Positions 16,445 through 25,480 of a stretch of DNA of 58,208 nt are shown here, one piece after another. The position numbers and the translations under genes are program-made. Below the pieces are notes generated by a model. The model made no database searches, was not told the origin of the DNA, and saw nothing but the letters and a program-made list of their open reading frames with translations. Position 1 is the stretch's first letter; each line of letters begins with the position of its first letter. Source of the stretch: Clostridiales bacterium (GTDB lineage: Bacteria; Bacillota; Clostridia; Christensenellales; UBA1242); contig SVHX01000008.1 in the NCBI GenBank assembly GCA_015055665.1, positions 1 to 58,208 on the forward strand. Direction: 5' to 3'.

Positions 16445-16678
16445 TTAAACTTTTTCTTCGACAAACCACCTACCTCTTTCGCAGAATAGATAGGTGGTAC
16501 TATTACCAATACGAACAGTATATCTCTCTCCAATCCCACCGGCTTTGAAAGACGGACAGGACTTGACATCTAGCACTCTATCTATCTCAAATCTTTGCTC
16601 GTTATACACAATGCTTGTAGGAGTCTTGTTCCCACACTCATCAATATTAGCAGATACTGCCACCCATTTCTTACCCAT
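16445..16678 (-). CDS. Small dinB-associated protein (77 aa)
   Basis: A 77-residue protein starting 2 bp after the dinB stop, so translation is coupled. It has the pattern W-V-x-V-x-A near the start, FEIDRVLDVKS in the middle and FCERGRWFVEE at the end, resembling small uncharacterised proteins often found beside Y-family polymerases in Clostridia. It is probably a beta-rich accessory factor of the SOS response; mechanism unknown. No cysteines in metal-binding pairs and no membrane segment. Confidence 0.75.
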   Translation of the reverse strand: MGKKWVAVSANIDECGNKTPTSIVYNEQRFEIDRVLDVKSCPSFKAGGIGERYTVRIGNSTTYLFCERGRWFVEEKV

Positions 16679-16680
16679 AA

Positions 16681-17928
16681 TTATCTCCCCTTAAAAAATC
16701 CTACTGGATGAATTATATGTGTTTCGCTATGAGGATTAATATTACTTAGTTCCTCGTACCCCATAATATTCCCACGCCTAATTGAGTTGTAGCCAAATCT
16801 AGCACGCAAGGTTTCGATAGTTCGCTCCAACTTCTGATGCTTCTCTAGCCCGCTAAGATTACTAAATATATCTACTTGCAAATCCCCATGGCTAAGACTT
16901 GTAATCCTTACTCCCACTGCCCTAACAGGCAAGTGCCAATCATAACAAGCCTTGAATAACTCATACGCCTTAGCCCCAATATCTGACGACACATTAGTTG
17001 GAAAGCTTAGCGTTGCTTGTCTATCGAAAGATGTTAGCGAATTATCTTTGACCCACAACGATACAGTGCTACCATAGTACCCCTTGTGAGCCATCCTCTC
17101 GGCTACACTTTCGGCAAGCACGTATATTACGCTCTTAACCTCTTCGTCAGTTGTAAGGTCTATTGGACAAGTTGTACTATTACCAAACGACTTAACCTTA
17201 TCTGCATCATCTACTCTAGCCACCTCGCTATCCTCTAGGCCATTAGCAAACTTCCATAATTCCTCGCCGACCTTGCCAAGTGTAAGCTTAAGATAGTCCA
17301 CACTAGTACGAGCAAGGTCGCCAATTGTCATTATATTAGCTCGCTCGAGCTTGCGTTTGGTGGCTCTTCCCACATATAGTAGCTCTCCTACAGGTAACGG
17401 CCACGCCTTAGCTTGGTAATTATCCCTAGACACAAGAACTGTTGCGTTAGGCTTCTGCATATCGCTACCGAGCTTAGCAAATATCTTATTAAAGCTTACA
17501 CCAACGCTAATTGTCAATCCAATCTCGGCAATAACCCTTGATCTAATATTATTAGCTATCTCAACCGCTTCCTTATCGTTACGAGCCAGATGAGATATAT
17601 CTATCCATGCCTCGTCTATCCCAAAGCTCTCTACCCTGCTCGAGTACTCCCTATATATGTCTTTAACTTGCTTGCTTACCCATAGATACAATTCGTGCCT
17701 AGCAGGCACGCACACAAGATCTCCGCACTTTTGCCTAGCTTCCCAGACAACATCTCCAGTCTTAACGCCTTTCTCCTTGGCAACGGCATTTTTGGCAAGC
17801 ACAATTCCATGTCGCTTCTCTTCATCCCCCACCACAACAACCGCTCTATTCCTAATCTCTGGATTATATAGACTCTCTACGCTTGCATAAAAGTTATTAA
17901 GATCACAATGCAATATATATCTTCCCAC
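16681..17928 (-). CDS. dinB: Y-family DNA polymerase IV (DinB)
   Basis: A 415-residue error-prone translesion polymerase. The palm catalytic residues appear in LHCDLNNFYASVE near residues 6-18 and FGIDEAWIDIS near 103-113; the thumb helix-hairpin-helix is near residues 180-200 (PVGELLYVGRATKRKLE, IGDLART) and the little-finger domain follows. There is a GTG start (17928) with a GGTGAGG site close upstream. A perfect LexA-type box sits 12 bp upstream, so it is expected to be DNA-damage inducible. It is co-transcribed with the 77-residue partner. Confidence 0.93.
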   Translation of the reverse strand: MGRYILHCDLNNFYASVESLYNPEIRNRAVVVVGDEEKRHGIVLAKNAVAKEKGVKTGDVVWEARQKCGDLVCVPARHELYLWVSKQVKDIYREYSSRVESFGIDEAWIDISHLARNDKEAVEIANNIRSRVIAEIGLTISVGVSFNKIFAKLGSDMQKPNATVLVSRDNYQAKAWPLPVGELLYVGRATKRKLERANIMTIGDLARTSVDYLKLTLGKVGEELWKFANGLEDSEVARVDDADKVKSFGNSTTCPIDLTTDEEVKSVIYVLAESVAERMAHKGYYGSTVSLWVKDNSLTSFDRQATLSFPTNVSSDIGAKAYELFKACYDWHLPVRAVGVRITSLSHGDLQVDIFSNLSGLEKHQKLERTIETLRARFGYNSIRRGNIMGYEELSNINPHSETHIIHPVGFFKGR

Positions 17929-17940
17929 AACCTCACCACT

Positions 17941-17954
17941 AGAACATTTGTTCT
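17941..17954. promoter_or_regulatory. LexA SOS box
   Basis: AGAACATTTGTTCT is a perfect palindrome matching the Bacillus-type LexA operator GAAC-N4-GTTC, centred about 20 bp upstream of the dinB start. No other perfect match was noticed in the window. Confidence 0.88.
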
Positions 17955-18041
17955 AAGTAAAGTATATCACACCGCTTAATTATTGACAAGCAAATATCAC
18001 TAAATTGTATATTGGTAAATACTGGCAACGAATATACCGAC

Positions 18042-18077
18042 AAAAAAACCTATCAGATTCATCTAAACTGATAGGTT
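18042..18077 (-). terminator. Terminator of the kinase gene
   Basis: Perfect 10-bp stem AACCTATCAG/CTGATAGGTT; the T-run is on the minus strand, 10 bp after the stop of the 18087 gene. Confidence 0.85.
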
Positions 18078-18086
18078 ATATCTTTA

Positions 18087-19001
18087 CTAATCTTGGGGTC
18101 TGTCTACAAACTCCCACATAAGTGAAGTTTCTGGAATAAGGCTCTTGGATATTTCATCAACTGTACCCACGATATCATAGAAAGGCACATCTTCAAGCTT
18201 GAGCTTGCCTTCTGACACCAATCTATTAATCTCGCCCTTGTAGACGCCCAATTCATAATCTTGAGTAGTATCTACATAATAATCAACCTTAGTACGGAAT
18301 TGCTCGATATACTTTTCTTCCACTTCTATAACCTCTGGCCACATCTGCATGGTCTTGGTCGCAGGAGTACTTCTTCGCTGAATATCTCTAATAACACGCC
18401 TAAGCAGTCTAAGATTCTTGGTTGACATAACAATGTTGTTCTTCTTGAAAGACTTAAGCGGGCTAATATATAGCCTAAAGTAATCCTTAGTTCCTAGGTT
18501 ATCAAGGAGCATTGGATTAAGAACATGAATACCCTCGAAAATAATAATCGAGTTAGGACGATACTTATATAATTTACTATTAGGAATTGACTTGCTGTTC
18601 TTGAAGTCATATTCTGGAAAGTAAGTATCTTCCCCACTAAAGAACTTGCTAAAGCAGTCCTTCATAAGCTCGTAATTAACTACATCTGGACTATCAAAGT
18701 CAGGCTTGCCATTAGGTAACGGCTTGCGTTTGTCTAAATCTATGAAGAAGTCATCCATAGATATAACATCTACAGCCTTGCCTTTAAGTTCGAGTATCTG
18801 CTTAATAAGATTAGCAGTAGTTGTCTTACCGGCACAACTAGGGCCGGCAAGAAGAACTATCTTGACATTGTTCTTAGCTAGAATTTTGTTAACTAGAGTA
18901 AATAGCTGACCTCTATATCTACTATCTGTATCAAGAACAAGTTTCTCAACGTTGCTTTCGATCTTTTTGTTAATATGTTTAATATCAGTTACTTTGTTCA
19001 T
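18087..19001 (-). CDS. Uridine kinase-like nucleoside kinase
   Basis: A 304-residue P-loop kinase of the uridine kinase/phosphoribulokinase superfamily. Walker A is LLAGPSCAGKTTTAN near residues 51-65, the substrate-binding ISMDDFF near 80-86, and the Walker B-like IIIFEGIHVLNP near 150-161. The lid arginines appear as LLRRVIRDIQRRS. It would phosphorylate uridine or cytidine in pyrimidine salvage. It lacks the N-terminal TGS/threonyl-tRNA-synthetase-like domain present on longer Clostridial homologues. It sits 15 bp after the P-type ATPase gene, so the two may be co-transcribed. Confidence 0.85.
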   Translation of the reverse strand: MNKVTDIKHINKKIESNVEKLVLDTDSRYRGQLFTLVNKILAKNNVKIVLLAGPSCAGKTTTANLIKQILELKGKAVDVISMDDFFIDLDKRKPLPNGKPDFDSPDVVNYELMKDCFSKFFSGEDTYFPEYDFKNSKSIPNSKLYKYRPNSIIIFEGIHVLNPMLLDNLGTKDYFRLYISPLKSFKKNNIVMSTKNLRLLRRVIRDIQRRSTPATKTMQMWPEVIEVEEKYIEQFRTKVDYYVDTTQDYELGVYKGEINRLVSEGKLKLEDVPFYDIVGTVDEISKSLIPETSLMWEFVDRPQD

Positions 19002-19016
19002 GAGAACACCTTCGCA

Positions 19017-21659
19017 TTATTCTTTCTTGATATATATTAGTTTGTCTAATCCTTTAACAATCCAATCATAAACAGGATAAGATGCAAGGATTAATACGAT
19101 TATAAATAAAACGTTCTGTACATTAGGTGTTACATACTCAAAGAACCCACCGCCCCATTGACTAAGCACTAGAACAAGAACACATAATACTGTGACAGAT
19201 GCAAACATTATACCTCTAAATACATCAAACGGCTTGCATAGTCTGAATAGAACCATAAGACCTATAAATGTAATAGCAAGAGATGCCATTGTCTGATACT
19301 GACCATCTGTACCAATAAACTTGTCAAAGAAGTAACAAGCAATTACTCCTAAGAACATAAGGATTGCTCCCGGCATAGCCTTGGATAACAAGGTAGGCAG
19401 GAACTTACCCTTAATCCGTTCGTTATTAGGCTGTAGTGCCAATGCAAACGAAGGAATACCTATTACGAATATTTCAAGTAACAATACTTGTTTGGTTGAG
19501 AACGGATAATCTACGGTTAACACCAAACAGAAGACAGACAACAATATCGTATACAATGTCTTCATGAGATATAATGAAGATGACTTCTGAATATTATTAA
19601 TAACTCGTCTACCTTCGCTAACAACACTAGGAAGACTCGAGAAATTGCTATCAAGTAATACCAAGTTACTTACATGCCTTGTTGCCTCCGATCCGCTTGC
19701 CATTGCAATACTGCAATCAGCTTCTTTAAGTGCCAATATATCATTAACACCATCACCAGTCATGGCAACCTTGTGACCTTTGTTCTTAAGAGCCTTGATA
19801 AGGATACTCTTCTGCTCTGGACTAACTCTTCCAAATACAGTATACTGATCTGCAGCATCAATTACTTGTTGCTGAGATAATCCTTCTAAACTAATATATT
19901 TGTCTGCATTTTCAACACCAACACGACGACTTACTTCGCTTACTGTAATTGGGTTATCTCCTGAGATAATCTTAATTGCAACACCATTGCTCTTGAACCA
20001 CTCAATAGTTTCCATCGCATCTTCTCTTATATGATCTTCGATAACAACTATTGCTATAGGTGTACGCTTAAGAGGGATTTTGTCTTCCTTAATCTCTCCA
20101 TCACACTCTGCAAATAGGAGTACTCGGAATCCCTTGCTTGCATAAGTTTTAACTAGATTTTCTACTTGGGCGTTCTTAGTCCGCAACACAAATTCTGGTG
20201 CACCAAATACAAATGTTTCGCCAGTGGTAAATGTTACGCCACTCATCTTTCTGGTACTATTAAACGGAAGAATAGTTTCCGCAGTTAGATCTTTGCTATA
20301 ACCAAAGTGTGTTATAAGTGCTCTACTTGTTTGGTTATTATCTTCAAGTGCAGTAAGCATTGATCCAATCAAGTGATCTAGAGTATACTTAAGGTCTGTC
20401 TTAATCTGAACAACACTATTAACCTTCATAGTTCCATCAGTAATTGTTCCAGTCTTGTCTAGACACAATACATCTGTTCTTGCCAACATCTCTATCGAAT
20501 ACAAGTCTTGTACAAGTGTACGCTTCTTAGCAAGTTTAACAACACCTACCGCTAGAGCCATACTTGTAAGTAAGAACATACCTGCAGGAATCATACCAAT
20601 AATCGACCCCGCAGTCTTCTCTATAGTTGGCACTACATCTTGGTTAAGTTGTAGATAGTTATTGCGGAACATTAATACTCCAAGAGGTACAATGATAATA
20701 CCAATTGCAGTAATGAGCACATTAAGTGTATTCATAAGCTCGCTATTAGGCTTCTGATATTGTTTCGCTTGCGAAGATAGTCTCGAGGTATATGTATCTC
20801 CTCCAACTTTGTCAACCCTTGCATAACACTTGCCACCAACAACAAAGCTTCCGCTATATAGGATATCTCCTTTGTTCTTCTTAATAGCAACGCTCTCACC
20901 GGTTAGCAAGCTCTCGTTAACCTCTACCGATCCATCCACAATAATACTATCTGCACATATCTGCTTGCCAGTCTGCAACAATATAATATCGTCAAGAACG
21001 ATATCTTTTACTTCAATCTTGCTCTCTATCTTATCTCTTACGACTACCGCCATCGGGCTAGATACTAGCGAAATCTTATCAATAGTCTTCTTGGCCTTAA
21101 CCTCTTGGATAATACCAATTAACATATTGGCAACTACGATTATTAGGAAGAAACAATCTTTCCACGAACCAACACACAATAACGCTATTGCTACAATGAA
21201 AGATAATAGGTTAAAAAATGTGAATATGTTACCAAGAATAATACTTCGATAAGTCTTGTTATTCTTATTGGACACAGTATTATTTAACCCTTGAGCCATC
21301 CTCTGCTCAACTTGCTCGGCACTAAGTCCTACCTTGAAGTTAGGAGAGTATCTTTCAATCTGAATCTCGTCTTTCTTCTTTTTTGACTTAGCTTTAGGCT
21401 CATCCTTGGTTATAATCCTAGGTGCTCTAATAGTAGGGCCTCTCTTCAGCTCGCCCGAAGACTCGTCTAATACCAAGTTATCTTCTTCATCCGAATTATC
21501 ATTGTTAACCTCTTGAGGCTCTTCTACAACACTAACTTCATCAGACTCTACAGCTACAACATCCTCATTGGTCGTTGCTACTTGCTCTAGCTCTTCACTA
21601 GCTGGAAGATCCTTAGCTTTGGCCTTTTTGTTTTTAATTTTACTTTTTTTACTTGCCAT
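19017..21659 (-). CDS. Cation-translocating P-type ATPase
   Basis: An 880-residue ion pump (HAD-IC type, closest in pattern to CtpE-like or Ca/Mg pumps). Actuator motif LLTGES is near residue 253, the phosphorylated Asp is in CLDKTGTITDG near 400, and the hinge MTGDGVNDILALKEAD is near 636. About eight to ten membrane helices are visible. No N-terminal heavy-metal-binding CxxC is present, so a heavy-metal role is unlikely. The first ~105 residues are an unusual hydrophilic extension, lysine-rich then strongly acidic, possibly regulatory. The transported ion cannot be fixed from sequence. Confidence 0.9.
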   Translation of the reverse strand: MASKKSKIKNKKAKAKDLPASEELEQVATTNEDVVAVESDEVSVVEEPQEVNNDNSDEEDNLVLDESSGELKRGPTIRAPRIITKDEPKAKSKKKKDEIQIERYSPNFKVGLSAEQVEQRMAQGLNNTVSNKNNKTYRSIILGNIFTFFNLLSFIVAIALLCVGSWKDCFFLIIVVANMLIGIIQEVKAKKTIDKISLVSSPMAVVVRDKIESKIEVKDIVLDDIILLQTGKQICADSIIVDGSVEVNESLLTGESVAIKKNKGDILYSGSFVVGGKCYARVDKVGGDTYTSRLSSQAKQYQKPNSELMNTLNVLITAIGIIIVPLGVLMFRNNYLQLNQDVVPTIEKTAGSIIGMIPAGMFLLTSMALAVGVVKLAKKRTLVQDLYSIEMLARTDVLCLDKTGTITDGTMKVNSVVQIKTDLKYTLDHLIGSMLTALEDNNQTSRALITHFGYSKDLTAETILPFNSTRKMSGVTFTTGETFVFGAPEFVLRTKNAQVENLVKTYASKGFRVLLFAECDGEIKEDKIPLKRTPIAIVVIEDHIREDAMETIEWFKSNGVAIKIISGDNPITVSEVSRRVGVENADKYISLEGLSQQQVIDAADQYTVFGRVSPEQKSILIKALKNKGHKVAMTGDGVNDILALKEADCSIAMASGSEATRHVSNLVLLDSNFSSLPSVVSEGRRVINNIQKSSSLYLMKTLYTILLSVFCLVLTVDYPFSTKQVLLLEIFVIGIPSFALALQPNNERIKGKFLPTLLSKAMPGAILMFLGVIACYFFDKFIGTDGQYQTMASLAITFIGLMVLFRLCKPFDVFRGIMFASVTVLCVLVLVLSQWGGGFFEYVTPNVQNVLFIIVLILASYPVYDWIVKGLDKLIYIKKE

Positions 21660-21786
21660 TAATTTACCTTCTTAAGTATTAAGTACTACTATTATATTAA
21701 CATACCTTGCCCCTTTGCTCAAATCTTTTGAGAGGTTTTTTGCTACAAATTATCATAAATACACATAAAATCATGCAAAAAAACAC

Positions 21787-21815
21787 TTGAAAAACCATAC
21801 AAAACATGATACAAT
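21787..21815 (+). promoter_or_regulatory. Promoter of the glyS T-box leader
   Basis: TTGAAA, 17-bp spacer, TACAAT; start predicted near 21822. Confidence 0.65.
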
Positions 21816-21821
21816 ATCTAA

Positions 21822-22039
21822 GATAGATTCTCCGTTACTAAGGTAATCTGGCAAATTACCCCAAGGAGATAGTAAATATTTTACTCGACTTTAATAGTGA
21901 TTTATCGACAAAAATCACTAATCGATCTCAAAGTGGATTGTGAGGAAACTTCTCATAATCAATTAGGGTGGAACCGCGGTTAATAATCGTCCCTATTTAG
22001 TCTTACACATATTATGTGTATGGTAGATAGGGATTTTTT
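21822..22039 (+). promoter_or_regulatory. Glycine T-box riboswitch with very short Stem I
   Basis: The T-box AGGGTGGAACCGCGG is at 21965-21979 and the alternative terminator (TCCCTAT 21990-21996 with ATAGGGA 22027-22033, inner ACACATA/TATGTGT, T-run) ends at 22039. AGGG can instead pair with CCCT to form the antiterminator, and its TGGA bulge matches an uncharged UCCA tRNA end. Stem I appears to be only about 45 nt, with GGC (glycine codon) in a terminal loop between GGTAAT and ATTACC (21842-21860). Stem III is GATTGTGAG/CTCATAATC. Low charged tRNA-Gly should allow glyS transcription. Confidence 0.9.
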
Positions 22040-22085
22040 ATATTCTCTATCAATTAAAAAATTTAAATAAAAAGGAGAAATTATT

Positions 22086-23456
22086 ATGAGCAAAGTAACA
22101 ATGGACAAGATAGTTAACCTTTGTAAGAACAGAGGTATAATATTCCAAGGTAGCGAGATCTATGGCGGCATGGGTAATACTTGGGATTATGGCCCAGTAG
22201 GTGTCGAAATCAAGAATAATATCAAGCGTGCTTGGTGGAAGAGATTCGTACAAGAAGATCCTAGCACTTATGGCGTAGACGCTGCAATACTTATGAACCC
22301 AAGAGTTTGGGATGCGAGTGGTCATACTCAGAACTTCGCAGACCCTAAGATGGACTGTAAGTCTTGCAAACAGAGATTCCGTGCTGACAACCTTATCGAA
22401 GACCATAGCAAAGGTACAGTTTCTGCTGAGGCTATGACTAACGAAGAGATGGAGAGCTACATCAACGAGCACCAAGTTAAATGCCCTCACTGTGGCAACT
22501 TTAGCTGGACACCAATTAGACAATTTAAGTTAATGTTCGAAACCAGCAGAGGTACTCTTGACGGAGAGAAGGATGTTGTGTATCTAAGACCAGAAACTTG
22601 CCAAGGCGAGTACGTTAACTTCCTTAATATCCAACGTAGCATGAGAGCGAAAGTTCCTTTCGCCATTGCACAAATTGGTAAGTCGTTCCGTAACGAAATC
22701 ACTCCAGGAAACTTCATCTTCCGTACAATCGAATTCGAACAGATGGAACTTCAGAAGTTCTGCAGAGATACCGAGAGTATGAATATCTACGAAGACTACA
22801 AAGAGAAAGCTAAACAGTTCCTACTAGACCTAGGATTTAGTGCAGACAATCTTAAATTCCACGACCACGACAAACTTGCCTTCTATGCCAAGGCAGCTTG
22901 CGACATCTTCTACAACTTCCCTATGGGCTGGAGCGAACTTAATGGTATCCACCATAGATCAACACACGACCTTAGTCGTCACCAAGAATTTAGTGGCAAG
23001 TCAATGCAGTACCTAGACCCTATTACCAATGAGAAATATATCCCAACCGTAATAGAGTACTCAATCGGTGCAGATAGACTTATGCTTGCAGTTTTATCCG
23101 AAGCTTACAACGAGGAAGAGCTTGAGGGCGGAGATAGCAGAGTTGTTCTTAAACTTCACCCAGCTATCGCTCCATACAAGGTAGCAATCCTTCCTCTTCA
23201 GAAGAATATTAACGAAAAAGCTATCGAACTATACAACCAACTTTCTAAGAAATTTATGTGTATGTATGACGAGGCAGGTTCTATTGGTAAGCGTTACCGT
23301 AGACAAGACGAGATTGGTGTGCCTTTCTCAGTTACAATCGACTTTGATACACTTGAGGATAACACAGTTACAATCCGTGATAGAGATACCATGGAACAGA
23401 TACGTATCCCATTGACTGACGTCGAGAAGTATATCGAGGAACGCATCCAGTTCTAA
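22086..23456 (+). CDS. glyS: Glycine--tRNA ligase, alpha2 dimer type
   Basis: A 456-residue class II synthetase that charges tRNA-Gly with glycine. It is the eukaryote/archaea-like dimeric type, not the bacterial GlyQ/GlyS tetramer. Visible elements are CKNRGIIFQGSEIYGG at the start, motif 2 around GKSFRNEITPGNFIFRTIEFEQME, motif 3 around IEYSIGADRLMLAVL, and the C-terminal anticodon-binding domain (APYKVAILPLQKN onward). A two-cysteine CPHCG segment lies near residue 133. It is expressed under the T-box just upstream, with AAAGGAG before the ATG. Confidence 0.96.
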   Translation: MSKVTMDKIVNLCKNRGIIFQGSEIYGGMGNTWDYGPVGVEIKNNIKRAWWKRFVQEDPSTYGVDAAILMNPRVWDASGHTQNFADPKMDCKSCKQRFRADNLIEDHSKGTVSAEAMTNEEMESYINEHQVKCPHCGNFSWTPIRQFKLMFETSRGTLDGEKDVVYLRPETCQGEYVNFLNIQRSMRAKVPFAIAQIGKSFRNEITPGNFIFRTIEFEQMELQKFCRDTESMNIYEDYKEKAKQFLLDLGFSADNLKFHDHDKLAFYAKAACDIFYNFPMGWSELNGIHHRSTHDLSRHQEFSGKSMQYLDPITNEKYIPTVIEYSIGADRLMLAVLSEAYNEEELEGGDSRVVLKLHPAIAPYKVAILPLQKNINEKAIELYNQLSKKFMCMYDEAGSIGKRYRRQDEIGVPFSVTIDFDTLEDNTVTIRDRDTMEQIRIPLTDVEKYIEERIQF

Positions 23457-23469
23457 TATCAATACACAC

Positions 23470-23499
23470 AAAAAAGCGACTATATCCAGTCGCTTTTTT
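23470..23499. terminator. Bidirectional rho-independent terminator
   Basis: Perfect stem AAAAAAGCGACT/AGTCGCTTTTTT between the convergent glyS and 23522 genes. Confidence 0.92.
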
Positions 23500-23521
23500 A
23501 TTAACAATAACATCGGCTATT

Positions 23522-24832
23522 CTACACAATATTCATATCTTTACTCCAAGAATCATCATGTTCCAATTCCATGCTGCTCAACGAGTTAATGAAATCGGTA
23601 TCTTCCTTGGAATATTGTCCATACATTATAAAATTTCTTAATGCATTTTCTATCTTAAACGTTATCGAATTATAGCTTCGCCCTTGTAGTCTTCCGTTTA
23701 TAAATGGTGCCTCATTAACCATTATAGCATATATTATTTCGTCTTTGTATTTATTAAGAAAATCAGTCATCATATCTGTTGCCTTGGTATAATCAGAATT
23801 AGAATAAAACGCTCCACTCATAGGCGGATATCTTTTCTTATAAAGATCAAGAATTAATTTTGCTAGCCACTCGGTGATAACTTCGTTAAAGTATCTTAAA
23901 TCACCAACAAACCCACTATTAAATAACCCACAAACAAAGTGACCTATTACATCTCTACTAGTTGCGGCATGTACTATCTCGTGAATTGTATATCCATCAT
24001 TAGATTTATGGCTAAGCCTAAGTCCAATAAAGTTTTTCATCTTACCATCAAGTCCAAGAGTTAGATTATTAACCCCGTGTGTTCCTTCTCTATAGTACAT
24101 GCTCTCGTTTGTCCAATTATAGCAACGTTCTTGTATTTGTTTCTTGTTATCTGCCCCAACAACGCCAATTTTCTTAATTCTCTCTACACTAGCACACTCA
24201 ATAGGAGTATTGTCATACCTGAAGGATTCATAAACACCCTTTCGTGCATTAACAATTTGACGAGCTCTAGCTATACGCAAATAATCACTATTTTCGTATA
24301 AAGAATCTCTATTAATACAGAAGAGTAAATCCATAAGATTTATCTCGTCATTGCCAATTATCTTCCTATCACTATCACAAATAAAGTCATCAAGCCACTT
24401 ATCAATTGCTGGCACGAAACGTAATTGCCTTTGCGTCCTATCAGATAGATCTGCTCTACACTTCTTTATATCTTCCTCAATCTCGGCATCCATGATCTCT
24501 TTTCTATCATCTAGTTCTTTTTGCTTGTCTGATAGAATTTTTCGGATATCATAGAGAGTTCTAATTTTATCATAAACTTGATCATTGTATTTATCTATAT
24601 TACTCCAATGCAGATAATAACCGCGATTATCTCTCCAAGCCTCGGTATTATAAATAACCTGATTAATGTACTCAATTGCAGTTCTATTATCTGCAACACC
24701 ATAGAACTGCACCCCTTGTAACCTATCTTCTATTATATCTCTATACTTCTCGCCCATGACCTCAATCATGCACTCGATTATGCCATCAAGATTAATATCG
24801 AGCAATGTATCTAATATCTCTTCGTCAGTCAT
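23522..24832 (-). CDS. Predicted zinc metalloprotease of unknown family (HExxH)
   Basis: A 436-residue soluble protein. H284-E285-x-x-H288 (GYTIHEIVHAATS) is a classic zincin motif, and a downstream acidic residue in FNEVITEWLA about 30 residues later fits the third zinc ligand of gluzincin-like enzymes. The N-terminal 200 residues are helical and charged, with a basic/acidic stretch (KQKELDDRKEIMDAEIEED) that could be a coiled coil. No signal peptide, so the substrate is probably intracellular. It overlaps the 24825 gene by 8 bp. Family unrecognised; catalytic assignment rests on the motif alone. Confidence 0.65.
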   Translation of the reverse strand: MTDEEILDTLLDINLDGIIECMIEVMGEKYRDIIEDRLQGVQFYGVADNRTAIEYINQVIYNTEAWRDNRGYYLHWSNIDKYNDQVYDKIRTLYDIRKILSDKQKELDDRKEIMDAEIEEDIKKCRADLSDRTQRQLRFVPAIDKWLDDFICDSDRKIIGNDEINLMDLLFCINRDSLYENSDYLRIARARQIVNARKGVYESFRYDNTPIECASVERIKKIGVVGADNKKQIQERCYNWTNESMYYREGTHGVNNLTLGLDGKMKNFIGLRLSHKSNDGYTIHEIVHAATSRDVIGHFVCGLFNSGFVGDLRYFNEVITEWLAKLILDLYKKRYPPMSGAFYSNSDYTKATDMMTDFLNKYKDEIIYAIMVNEAPFINGRLQGRSYNSITFKIENALRNFIMYGQYSKEDTDFINSLSSMELEHDDSWSKDMNIV

Positions 24833-25139
24833 GCAACCCCTCCATTAGAGATATTAGTTCGCCCGCATTATCTGGCATAGTTAGGTTATTATATGTATAA
24901 GACTTCTCAATATCTCCCGATACATAATACACATCTATATCCATGCCATCCATTACCAAACCCTTGATAGCAGGCTCTTGTCCCCAGGTAGAGATTATCC
25001 CTTCTATCTTATCCAACAACAAGCTAGGATTAATACTTATCTGCTTGCCATTGTACTCGCACTTGCAAGACTCCTCATCAAGAACCAGCATCATCCTTGC
25101 AACTCCACCATATGTTACAATTACTTTACACTTACGCAT
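24825..25139 (-). CDS. Small protein of unknown function coupled to the HExxH protein
   Basis: A 104-residue protein, first gene of a two-gene operon; its end overlaps the HExxH gene start by 8 bp. The beta-rich pattern (KVIVTYGGVARMMLVLDE, later IDVYYVSGDIEKSYTYNN) suggests a compact domain. No known family recognised. Tight coupling suggests it is a partner, substrate or inhibitor of the predicted protease. GGGGGAG lies 7 bp before the start. Confidence 0.65.
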   Translation of the reverse strand: MRKCKVIVTYGGVARMMLVLDEESCKCEYNGKQISINPSLLLDKIEGIISTWGQEPAIKGLVMDGMDIDVYYVSGDIEKSYTYNNLTMPDNAGELISLMEGLHD

Positions 25140-25275
25140 GAAATCTCCCCCAATCTTTTACTCAAATCAATGGATATATCCATACAATATATACATCCAC
25201 CAATGTATCCACGCACATATTATTATAATTATATCACACATATACGAGTTGTCAATATGCAAGTTTTTTATCTAT

Positions 25276-25305
25276 ATAGTATGAATTTTATTATTTTTAT
25301 GACAA
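25276..25305 (-). promoter_or_regulatory. Promoter of the HExxH operon
   Basis: On the minus strand TTGTCA, 18 bp, TACTAT, about 130 bp upstream of the first start codon. Confidence 0.5.
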
Positions 25306-25307
25306 GG

Positions 25308-25348
25308 CAACCATTTGGTTGTTGTAAAGTATTTTACAACCATTTGGT
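25308..25348. promoter_or_regulatory. Operator-like repeat upstream of the HExxH operon promoter
   Basis: Exact 12-bp direct repeats CAACCATTTGGT at 25308-25319 and 25337-25348 (each containing the palindrome ACCA-TT-TGGT), with a perfect hairpin GTTGTAAA-GTAT-TTTACAAC (25321-25340) between them. The array abuts the -35 box, the usual place for an activator or cooperative repressor. Confidence 0.5.
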
Positions 25349-25445
25349 ATATAGTGATATCGAGGATTAAATTCTTATATAATTTATTAACAAATGACAT
25401 ACAACCGCTCATTTCTAATTACCTATGATTCTAATTCATAACAGC

Positions 25446-25474
25446 AAAAAAACAACCTAAATAGGTTGTTTTTT
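25446..25474. terminator. Bidirectional terminator after tilS
   Basis: Stem AAAAAACAACCT-AAAT-AGGTTGTTTTTT, 7 bp from the tilS stop. Confidence 0.9.
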
Positions 25475-25480
25475 GTTTGC

